From Lentisphaerota bacterium (GTDB lineage Bacteria; Verrucomicrobiota; Lentisphaeria; Oligosphaerales; Oligosphaeraceae): a stretch of 5,164 bases of DNA. The first letter of the stretch is position 1; every line of letters begins with the position of its first letter. Positions 1-5,153 of this stretch are shown one piece after another. The notes beneath the pieces are model-generated. The model was not told the origin of the DNA. It searched no databases and saw only the letters and a program-made list of their open reading frames with translations. A program made the position numbers and the translations under genes. The DNA lies in contig JAAZKQ010000537.1 of NCBI GenBank assembly GCA_012799755.1, forward strand, positions 1-5,164, read 5' to 3'.

Positions 1-72
1 ATGGACACGATGGACGACAACACCTGCTTGCCCGCCGTCCATACTGTCCATAGCGTCCATACTGTCCATAGC
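1..72. repeat. 9-bp-periodic ATGGAC/GTCCAT minisatellite
   Basis: The hexamer ATGGAC occurs at 1 and 10. Its reverse complement GTCCAT occurs at 37, 46, 55 and 64, so spacing is 9 bp within each arm. Positions 37-54 and 55-72 are two perfect copies of the 18-mer GTCCATACTGTCCATAGC. Bases 1-15 and 37-51 are inverted repeats matching at 13 of 15 positions around a 21-nt spacer, so the block could fold into a hairpin. The array may continue left of the window. The + strand reads through it as a low-complexity Val-His-Thr/Ser peptide, which I take to be incidental. Function unknown. Confidence 0.85.
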
Positions 73-121
73 AATAACCACCCCGGTGGGGAATACATCG
101 GAGACAATTTGCAGGAAACTC
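67..121 (+). repeat. 55-nt direct repeat, left copy
   Basis: This segment matches 5079-5133 at 49 of 55 positions by eye, in the same orientation and without gaps; the differences are at 71, 74, 87, 98, 99 and 102. The core contains CCCC-GGY-GGGG, a short potential hairpin, then a conserved GACAATTTGCAGGAAACTC. Similarity stops sharply after 121. The two copies bracket the whole three-gene cassette, about 5.0 kb apart. It is an interspersed intergenic repeat of unknown nature. One frame reads N-H-P-G-G-E-Y-x-G-D-N-L-Q-E-T in both copies, but I do not recognise this peptide. Confidence 0.85.
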
Positions 122-130
122 GCAGTTCGT

Positions 131-162
131 CGCCGCCCGGTCATATGGCTGACCAGGCGGCG
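131..162. terminator. strong hairpin, possible terminator of an upstream gene
   Basis: CGCCGCC (131-137) pairs with GGCGGCG (156-162). After one C/A mismatch, GGTCA (139-143) pairs with TGACC (150-154), leaving a 6-nt loop. That is 12 of 13 possible pairs and very GC-rich. Only three Ts follow (165-167), so it is not a classic Rho-independent terminator. It could end transcription from a gene left of the window or belong to the neighbouring repeats. The structure is read directly; the role is inferred. Confidence 0.45.
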
Positions 163-460
163 GGTTTCATAAGTGCCATGGATACTATGTGGCCCCTGGC
201 CTGAGCGCAGCCTCTCCTTCGCGCGCGCGACCTTATTAGGATGGTGGCCCCCTCTTTGGGTGGGTGGGTTGATTTAAAGACTGCGCGAAAAATAGTCGCA
301 AATTGGCCTCTTGACAAGCCAAAAATCGCTGAATAACAGCATTTTGTGCTTCTGGATGATTTCAGCTGCCTTGTCACGATTGTGATTGGACCGTTCTTCG
401 TTGCGAGTTCAGACGATTCGCGCGGCGAATTTCATAGCAGCTGACAGAAACAACGGTTAT
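163..460. other. intergenic stretch with no supported gene
   Basis: I see no convincing coding region here. The reading frames crossing it are short, without a ribosome binding site or a recognisable protein pattern. Minor items are a perfect TTGACA hexamer at 311-316 without a good -10 partner at 17 nt (TAACAG at 334), a weak GCTG/CAGC stem at 328-340, and a weak TTGGC/GCCAA stem at 303-322. None is strong enough to annotate on its own. Confidence 0.6.
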
Positions 461-484
461 CAATGGGTGACCGGTCACCCATTG
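461..484. promoter_or_regulatory. perfect 24-bp palindrome, candidate LacI-family operator
   Basis: The left arm CAATGGGTGACC (461-472) is followed at once by its exact reverse complement (473-484), so all 12 pairs match with no spacer. The centre is C|G, and the core GTGACCGGTCAC has the even-length, CpG-centred form typical of LacI/GalR-family operators. It lies 133 bp upstream of the start codon of such a regulator and about 75 bp upstream of the predicted transcription start. Symmetry and position are seen; binding by the neighbouring regulator is inferred. A near-copy of the right arm recurs at 5141-5153. Confidence 0.7.
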
Positions 485-490
485 TCGCTC

Positions 491-540
491 AAAAAAAAAC
501 ACCTCAGCCTCTTGAAATGCCTTGAAACGTGGTGTACAAT
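491..540 (+). promoter_or_regulatory. sigma70-type promoter with upstream A-tract
   Basis: TTGAAA (512-517) and TACAAT (535-540) are separated by 17 nt, the optimal spacing, and each matches the consensus at five of six positions. Transcription would start near 547. A run of nine As (491-499) lies at about -56 to -48, where an UP element normally sits. A second TTGAAA at 522-527 is too close to this -10 to be its partner. This is the only clear promoter before the three-gene unit and leaves an untranslated leader of about 70 nt. Confidence 0.65.
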
Positions 541-546
541 CTGGCT

Positions 547-565
547 TAGCGCAAATATTGCGTTA
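547..565. promoter_or_regulatory. imperfect palindrome at the predicted transcription start
   Basis: CGCAA (550-554) and TTGCG (558-562) are inverted around ATA. Allowing one mismatch, the arms extend to 547-554 and 558-565 (7 of 8 pairs). It covers about +1 to +19 of the predicted transcript, a typical position for a repressor site. It shares the CGCAA/TTGCG words with the palindrome at 570-579. It may be an operator or a 5' leader hairpin; the sequence alone does not decide. Confidence 0.45.
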
Positions 566-569
566 GTTT

Positions 570-579
570 TTTGCGCAAA
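570..579. promoter_or_regulatory. CpG-centred palindrome TTTGCGCAAA
   Basis: This is a perfect 10-bp palindrome centred on C574|G575, about 28 bp downstream of the predicted transcription start and 38 bp before the regulator start codon. GCGCAAAT also occurs at 549-556, 24 bp upstream in the same orientation. A CpG centre flanked by A/T is compatible with a LacI-family operator, so this could be an autoregulatory site. It is short enough that chance is a real alternative. Confidence 0.4.
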
Positions 580-617
580 TCATCCGAAGTCTTTTTTATT
601 TATATGGGTGAAGTCCG

Positions 618-1637
618 ATGTCAACAGATGAGATCAGCATCAGCACGCTTGCCCGGGATTTGCATACCACCCCGAGCACAGTTTCGCGCGCTTTGAATGG
701 CCTTCCCGGCGTCAGCGCGAAGAAGGCGGCTGCGATCAAGGAGTATGCGGATCGTTTGGGCTATCGTCCGACGCCGTATTACGGCAAGCGTTCGAATTGC
801 CTGGCGATGTTGTTTCCGGACTCTGCGGCTGATCCCGTTGACGAGCAATTTCAACGCCGTCAAATCTATGCGGCAGAGCGTTATGTATCTCAGATCGGCA
901 AGTTTCTGTTCGTCAATTTTGTTTCGACGAGCAGCCGGCAGCTGCCCAAACTGCTGCTGGAACAGCGGGTTGACGGCGTTCTTCTGGCCCACTATCACCA
1001 ACGCAGTCTGGTGGAACAGATTCGTGAGCAGGGGCTGCCGGTTGTTGCTCTTGACGACGAAACTCTGCGTCTCCCCTGTGATTGCGTCATCTCCAATCCG
1101 CGCCAAGGGACGGTCGAGCTCCTCAACCGGCTATTGGCGGCCGGACACCGCCGCTTCGCCATGATCATCACCAACAGGAAATTTCCGACTGTTGACCGCC
1201 GTTTCAAGGTTTTCGACATGGATTTGGCCGAGCACGGCTTAACCCCGCCACCGGAATACATCATCAGCAATGTCGGCAATTCGCTTGCTGAAGGCGCGCG
1301 TGCCGCCCGTCAGCTGTTGTCACTGGCGGCGCCTCCTGACGCAGTCATTTTCACCAATGATCTGATTGCCTTGGGCGCCATGCTGGAATTCACCCGGGCC
1401 GGTATTGCCATCCCGGATCAGATCAGTATAGCGTCCTTCGACAACTCCGAACTCTGCGACATGGCCTTGCCGCCACTGACCAGCGTGGAATTGCACAGCA
1501 ACGATGTAGTGAAAACCGGAATTGACCATCTTGTGAAGTTGATTGACAATCCATCGTTGGCGGTCGACACCTTCACCCAGATTGAGGTTGATTCCTCTTT
1601 GGTTTGGCGCCGGAGTTGCCGAGACCAAAGCGAATAA
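618..1637 (+). CDS. LacI/GalR-family transcriptional regulator
   Basis: A 339-residue DNA-binding regulator, the usual length for the family. Residues 6-28 form the helix-turn-helix (ISTLARDLHTTPSTVSRALNG), followed by the third-helix signature V-S-x-K-K-x-x-x-I-x-x-x-A-x-x-L-G-Y-R-P at 32-51. The rest is the periplasmic-binding-protein-like effector domain, including VDGVLLA, GHRRFAMI, FTNDLIALGAM (N247, D248) and the IPDQISIASFDN block. The family usually acts as a dimeric sugar-responsive repressor. Here the region between Y49-R-P and the first beta strand (LAMLFPD) is about four residues shorter than usual and lacks the A-R-x-L hinge-helix pattern. A weak ribosome binding site GGGTGAAG (606-613) lies 4 nt before the ATG. 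The hydrolase gene follows directly, so that gene and the regulator's own promoter are the likely targets. The family is certain; the effector cannot be read. Confidence 0.95.
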   Translation: MSTDEISISTLARDLHTTPSTVSRALNGLPGVSAKKAAAIKEYADRLGYRPTPYYGKRSNCLAMLFPDSAADPVDEQFQRRQIYAAERYVSQIGKFLFVNFVSTSSRQLPKLLLEQRVDGVLLAHYHQRSLVEQIREQGLPVVALDDETLRLPCDCVISNPRQGTVELLNRLLAAGHRRFAMIITNRKFPTVDRRFKVFDMDLAEHGLTPPPEYIISNVGNSLAEGARAARQLLSLAAPPDAVIFTNDLIALGAMLEFTRAGIAIPDQISIASFDNSELCDMALPPLTSVELHSNDVVKTGIDHLVKLIDNPSLAVDTFTQIEVDSSLVWRRSCRDQSE

Positions 1638-3865
1638 CGATCCACCTTGCCGACCGCCTTCCAAAACACAAGCAAGCAAACGGAGGTTCTGAAACGCGAT
1701 GCAAATGGTTTCTGTTATCGTGTGTGGCGTTCGCCTGCTGCCGGGCTGCCGGCGCTGGAATTGCTGGAGAGGGTTTCACGCTCGTGGGGCGGGACAACAA
1801 GATCCTTGTCGTGGACGCCGCTGACAAAGAGCCGGTCTTTGAGTTTGGCGGCGTCAATTTCTCTTGGTCGCCCCAGAAGGCGGAGATTGCGGAAATCAGC
1901 CCGGCGGCGGAGCAGTCATTGCGCGCCGTCTTCACAATCAGCAAGGACCCGGACAAGCTTTGCGCCGGCCATGCCCTCTTCACGGTTGCCGGACAACGCA
2001 TTATCGCCCAGTATGTGCTGACCGTGCCCGCCACGGTCAAGTATGGCGGCATGCTCGCTAGCCGGCGGGCGCTTCGTGGCGGCATGCAGCCGCTCTATAA
2101 ATCGGGTTCCTGGACTCGTCATGAACATGGCGGCGTGCCCTACGAACGCCCGGGCGCCGTCCTGCGCCCCTTCGCCACCGGCAACTTGAACGTCCTGGAA
2201 GTCGTCAGGAGCAATTCGAATTGGAATTACGAGCGCTCGTCCCACCTGCGCTTTGCACCGGGAGAGCAGCCCGGCGAAATTCGCGGCACGGTAGAGTACT
2301 TGGTCACCCCCGCCGCTGTTACCCCGTCGCTGGCGGCGGCCGCGCTTAATGGCGCTCCCATCGCCTTGGCTTTTCACTCCGACCAGCCCAATCATATCTG
2401 GGCGAGCGGTGAACAGCCCTCGTTGCAACTCCAGGTCGGCAACAGCGGCACGTCGCCCCTCGGCGATGCACAGCTGCGCATCATTGCGCGTAATTTCGCC
2501 GGCGAAGTCGTCTATAGCGACAGCAGCCCATTGGCCCTGGCACCCTTGGAACAGCGTCAACTCGTCCTGTCCCTGCCGACAGCGGCACAGCAGGACATAT
2601 TCTTCCTGGAGGCGACGGCGAAAATTGCGGGCCAGGAGTACTTCACCCGCAGCAACATCGCCTTCCTTGATGACTATGAGTTCAGTAACGATCCCGACAG
2701 CCTCTTCGGGATGGCGGCCGCGTTCTATGGCATGCCGGATCGGGATAGCGTCTTTCGCCTGATGCGGCGCATCGGCGTGGCCTATATCCGCAACGGTGAC
2801 AATCGCGAGTCATCTCGCTATGGCATCACCAGCTTCTATCACGACCACTACACGCCGGACAAATGGCGCGACCTCGACGTCGCCGGGCGGGAGGACATGC
2901 TCCGCAAAAAGCTGGACCACATCGTCAAAACCGGCGCTGCCGCCTGGGAATTCGGCAATGAAAACAATATCCTGACTCCCGAGGCCGCCGGCGAATATGT
3001 CGAATATCTGCGCATCATCCGTCGTCTCATTGACGAATCCGGCGCCAAGGTCAAGCTCCTCAGCATCGGTTTCTCCAACGGTTTTGGCGGCGTTAAATCG
3101 TTGCGCTTGGTGCATGCGGCGGGGGGCTGGCCCCTTCTGGACGGCATCGCTTACCATCTCGGTCGCGGCAATATGACCCCTGATTACGCGGAGAATGGCG
3201 ATTGGACTTGCCTAAGCAGCCTCAATGCCCTTAACGCCCTGCTGGATGAGTGCGGCCGCAAGCCCATCTACCTGACCGAAGTCTACACCTGCACCAAGCC
3301 GAACAGCTGGTGGCATGATTCCCAGCGCCGCGCCGCGGAAAACATCGCTCTCAGCTATGCGCTGGCCAAGGCCAATCACGTGGCCATCGCCTTCCACTAC
3401 CAATTGCACGACTCGGTCTGGTTCAACGTTGGCGGCGTTTCCGAAACCGACTGTGAGTATTTTTATGGGCTGCTCGACCGTTTCGGCCATCCCAAGCCAC
3501 CCCTGCTCGCTTTCCAAGCCACTGCCAGACAACTAGATGGGGCGACTTTTGTTCGCAACATGAGCTTTCCCGGGCAACCGAGCGTCAACGGTTTGCTCTT
3601 CCGGACGCGTGATGGGCAGGACCTGGCTTTGCTGTGGGACCGCTCCGAAGGCTATTGGCAAAGCAAAAAATCAGACGATTACGCCGCCCTGGAACCCTGG
3701 GTGTCTCACTGGCAAAAAACGGCGCCGCTGAGCATGGACGCCGCAGGGGACGTCATCCTGATCAACTCTATCGGCCAGCAACGCAGCATCGCGGCCAACG
3801 GCGGCAAAGTCACCTTGTCTCTTGATGGCGCCCCCATTTGGGTACGCGGCACATTCAGCAACTAA
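1604..3865 (+). CDS. exported clan GH-A glycoside hydrolase, family unassigned
   Basis: A large secreted hydrolase; coordinates give the longest open frame, which opens with TTG, and residues are numbered from there. Residues 34-52 (KWFLLSCVAFACCRAAGAG) look like a signal peptide, so translation probably begins near 1694-1700. Residues about 55-245 are beta-rich, and about 250-356 resemble an Ig/CARDB-like sandwich. From about 366 to 655 there is a TIM barrel: R396 after beta-2, WEFGNENN with probable acid/base E453, AYH near 517-518, probable nucleophile E559 in IYLTEVYT, and H598/W606 near the last strand. The 106-residue gap between the two glutamates fits a retaining clan GH-A enzyme. A beta-rich domain ends the protein (about 660-753). 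The GNE pattern recalls GH51/GH79/GH39-like enzymes, but I cannot assign a family or substrate. The hydrolase is probably cotranscribed with the regulator and the pilin-like gene. Confidence 0.85.
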   Translation: MAPELPRPKRITIHLADRLPKHKQANGGSETRCKWFLLSCVAFACCRAAGAGIAGEGFTLVGRDNKILVVDAADKEPVFEFGGVNFSWSPQKAEIAEISPAAEQSLRAVFTISKDPDKLCAGHALFTVAGQRIIAQYVLTVPATVKYGGMLASRRALRGGMQPLYKSGSWTRHEHGGVPYERPGAVLRPFATGNLNVLEVVRSNSNWNYERSSHLRFAPGEQPGEIRGTVEYLVTPAAVTPSLAAAALNGAPIALAFHSDQPNHIWASGEQPSLQLQVGNSGTSPLGDAQLRIIARNFAGEVVYSDSSPLALAPLEQRQLVLSLPTAAQQDIFFLEATAKIAGQEYFTRSNIAFLDDYEFSNDPDSLFGMAAAFYGMPDRDSVFRLMRRIGVAYIRNGDNRESSRYGITSFYHDHYTPDKWRDLDVAGREDMLRKKLDHIVKTGAAAWEFGNENNILTPEAAGEYVEYLRIIRRLIDESGAKVKLLSIGFSNGFGGVKSLRLVHAAGGWPLLDGIAYHLGRGNMTPDYAENGDWTCLSSLNALNALLDECGRKPIYLTEVYTCTKPNSWWHDSQRRAAENIALSYALAKANHVAIAFHYQLHDSVWFNVGGVSETDCEYFYGLLDRFGHPKPPLLAFQATARQLDGATFVRNMSFPGQPSVNGLLFRTRDGQDLALLWDRSEGYWQSKKSDDYAALEPWVSHWQKTAPLSMDAAGDVILINSIGQQRSIAANGGKVTLSLDGAPIWVRGTFSN
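1682..1701 (+). promoter_or_regulatory. ribosome binding site and ambiguous start of the hydrolase
   Basis: GGAGG (1682-1686) is the strongest Shine-Dalgarno sequence in the gap. The ATG at 1699 is 12 nt downstream, but it is in the wrong frame and stops after about 42 codons. In the hydrolase frame no ATG, GTG or TTG lies between TTG 1616 and GTG 1724. An ACG at 1694 is in frame at a good 7-nt spacing. Removing one base between 1702 and 1708 would join ATG 1699 to the signal peptide; removing C1702 gives M-K-W-F-L-L-S-C. Options are a one-base insertion, an assembly error, an ACG start, or a TTG start at 1604/1616 with a polar extension. Confidence 0.55.
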
Positions 3866-3880
3866 ACCAAGCATCGAGCA

Positions 3881-3889
3881 AGGAAAGGA
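3881..3889 (+). promoter_or_regulatory. ribosome binding site setting the pilin start
   Basis: AGGAAAGGA lies 7 nt before the ATG at 3897. It decides the start: the frame stays open further upstream to 3822, but that extension overlaps the hydrolase end and would put an unrelated polar stretch before the prepilin leader. Confidence 0.75.
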
Positions 3890-3896
3890 CCAAGCC

Positions 3897-4670
3897 ATGA
3901 AGAAGAAATTGCTATTCACTCTCATTGAACTCTTGGTCGTGATTGCCATCATCGCCATCCTCGCCGCCATGCTCCTGCCGGCCTTGAGCAAGGCCCGCAA
4001 CCAGGCGAACAAGATCGGCTGCCTCAACAACGTCAAACAGCTGCTGTTCGGCTCCTTGCTTTACGTCGAAGACAACAACGGCCAATTCATGAACAACTAT
4101 GCGGACGGCAACACCTCCGCCGGCAAGTGGGGCAATAACTTCTGGATGTGGAAGCTGCGTGGCTCTTACGGCATTGCCGATGGCTGCTTCTCCTGCTCAA
4201 ATCCCATCAATCCCGCCAAAGTGGGTGGAACTCGGATCAGGGGCGTCGGTCTGCCCCAATCGGGACAGGAAATCGGCTGGCCGGAAGACGCATCCGGCGT
4301 CAACTACACCTTCAATGCGCATCTCCTCCGGGAAAGCCACGGCTGGATTAGTGGCGGCGCCAGTCTTGCCGGCGGTTTTATCGGTCGAATGGACATTCCC
4401 AGCCAAAGCATCATGATCTATGAGTACAGCGTGCCGAACAGCGCTGATGGCATCTTGCAAATCAACAAGGTTCTGACCATGAAAGGCGCCGCCTATCCCC
4501 GCGACCATAATGGCGCCGGCATGAGTTTCGGCATGGTTGACGGCCATGCCGCCAACCTGGCCTACGGCAATAATCCCGGCGGGCTTACCCTGATGCCGCT
4601 CGCGAGTGTCGTCAAACCCTATGGCCATGGCGACGCTTGGCTCTGCGGCCGCCTGTGGCGTCCGTTGTGA
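3897..4670 (+). CDS. type II pseudopilin-like protein with H-x-DG domain
   Basis: A 257-residue protein starting MKKKLLFTLIELLVV. It has a short basic leader, a predicted prepilin peptidase cut between L6 and F7, the conserved glutamate at mature position 5 (E11), then one hydrophobic helix to about residue 30 (ending MLLPALSKAR). The residue before the cut is Leu, not the classical Gly, as I recall for many Lentisphaerota homologues. The globular part has C42, a C97-x-x-C100 pair, and near the end D-H204-N-G...V-D215-G-H. That matches the processing-associated H-X9-DG motif but with ten residues between H and DG. Such proteins belong to type II secretion or type IV pilus-like fibres in the inner membrane and periplasm. 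The gene follows the hydrolase by 31 nt and is likely cotranscribed. A role in export or display of that enzyme is inferred. Confidence 0.92.
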   Translation: MKKKLLFTLIELLVVIAIIAILAAMLLPALSKARNQANKIGCLNNVKQLLFGSLLYVEDNNGQFMNNYADGNTSAGKWGNNFWMWKLRGSYGIADGCFSCSNPINPAKVGGTRIRGVGLPQSGQEIGWPEDASGVNYTFNAHLLRESHGWISGGASLAGGFIGRMDIPSQSIMIYEYSVPNSADGILQINKVLTMKGAAYPRDHNGAGMSFGMVDGHAANLAYGNNPGGLTLMPLASVVKPYGHGDAWLCGRLWRPL

Positions 4671-4842
4671 GGCCCCCCAGAGAGTTTATCAACATCAGGT
4701 TGGAAGCGTGGCACGCACGACCCTTGTTCTGGCCTTGCCGCTGACTTTTCTTTCCCTCGGCTTTCTGAGATTGTCGTTTTCAGACGGGCGGCAAGCTCAG
4801 TTCGGCCACGCACAGAGTAGACAATGCGTGTAGAAGCGGCTC

Positions 4843-4859
4843 TCACCGCAAAGCGGTGA
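4843..4859. repeat. perfect 7-bp hairpin with AAA loop
   Basis: TCACCGC (4843-4849) and GCGGTGA (4853-4859) pair perfectly around AAA. No T-run follows on either strand, so an intrinsic terminator is unlikely, though a Rho-independent-like pause or 3'-end protection of the pilin transcript is possible. It sits in a GTAGAAGCGGCT context that resembles small interspersed palindromic repeats. Confidence 0.45.
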
Positions 4860-4962
4860 CAGCACTGATGTAAGCAGCGTTGCTGAAGGCATGAAACATT
4901 TCGGCCCCAGGCGATGGCAAGCGCCGTAAGCGATCAGCGATTGATAACAGACATTTTTTATC

Positions 4963-4988
4963 CGCAGATGTCGCAGATTTGCGCAGAT
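4963..4988 (+). repeat. three CGCAGAT repeats next to T-runs
   Basis: CGCAGAT occurs at 4963-4969, 4972-4978 and 4982-4988, at 9 and 10 bp spacing. A run of six Ts lies upstream (4954-4959) and a run of seven or more Ts begins at 4988. It resembles degenerate dispersed intergenic repeats seen in varied bacterial genomes. The near-helical spacing could also suit repeated protein contacts. Function unknown. Confidence 0.6.
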
Positions 4989-5057
4989 TTTTTTGAGTGT
5001 AGGCTGCTTGGTGTAGGAAGGCCGGTGTGTTTGCGTTTTCCTGTCGCCTCTTTGGTT

Positions 5058-5069
5058 TTCAGCGCTGAA
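5058..5069. promoter_or_regulatory. 12-bp palindrome TTCAGCGCTGAA
   Basis: This is a perfect palindrome centred on C5063|G5064. The CpG centre and length fit a LacI-type operator for a gene to the right of the window, but it also lies next to the 55-nt repeat and may belong to that repetitive unit. No promoter can be matched to it inside the window. Confidence 0.3.
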
Positions 5070-5078
5070 GGCGCAAAA

Positions 5079-5133
5079 CATACCAGTAACCACCCCGGCG
5101 GGGAATACACTGGGGACAATTTGCAGGAAACTC
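5079..5133 (+). repeat. 55-nt direct repeat, right copy
   Basis: This is the partner of 67-121, with 49 of 55 identical positions, same orientation and no gaps. The best-conserved part is 5115-5133. Unlike the left copy it is not preceded by the GTCCAT array, which separates the 55-nt unit from the minisatellite and gives its left edge. Confidence 0.85.
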
Positions 5134-5135
5134 AC

Positions 5136-5153
5136 GTAAGCGGTCACTCATTG
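5136..5153. promoter_or_regulatory. degenerate copy of the operator-like palindrome
   Basis: CGGTCACTCATTG (5141-5153) matches the right arm of the 461-484 palindrome at 12 of 13 positions. Including the left side, GTAAGCGGTCAC matches the symmetrical core GTGACCGGTCAC at 10 of 12. It could be a second, weaker site for the same regulator ahead of a gene beyond the window. Inference only. Confidence 0.35.

Noticed and set aside
1..72. CRISPR array
   Set aside because: Units are 9 or 18 bp with no unique spacers of normal length and no cas gene in the window.
1..204. 67-codon + strand frame opening at base 1
   Set aside because: It runs through the GTCCAT minisatellite, the 55-nt repeat and a hairpin. 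The Val-His-Thr/Ser peptide reflects the DNA repeat, and no upstream sequence is available to judge a start.
311..339. Promoter using the perfect TTGACA at 311-316
   Set aside because: At 17 nt the partner is TAACAG, a poor -10, and no gene start follows that is not better served by the promoter at 512-540.
386..631. 81-codon + strand frame ahead of the regulator
   Set aside because: It covers the 24-bp palindrome, the A-tract, the promoter and both downstream palindromes, has no ribosome binding site, and overlaps the regulator start in another frame.
1738..1750. Lipoprotein signal (lipobox) in the hydrolase leader
   Set aside because: The cysteines in V-A-F-A-C-C lack a proper Leu/Val/Ile at -3 relative to the modified Cys. 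An ordinary signal peptide fits better.
1916..2560. Long frame on the minus strand inside the hydrolase
   Set aside because: It is a shadow of the GC-rich hydrolase gene. The plus-strand product has catalytic motifs and domain order, while the minus product shows no family pattern.
3822..3896. Longer pilin starting at TTG 3822
   Set aside because: It overlaps the hydrolase end, lacks a ribosome binding site, and would bury the prepilin leader behind 25 unrelated residues. ATG 3897 has AGGAAAGGA 7 nt upstream.
4734..4795. Terminator formed by CTTGCCGC/GCGGCAAG
   Set aside because: The 46-nt loop is too large and no T-run follows 4795.
4606..5147. Short frames on both strands after the pilin gene
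   Set aside because: They overlap each other or the pilin end, contain hairpins and repeats, and have no ribosome binding site or recognisable protein pattern.
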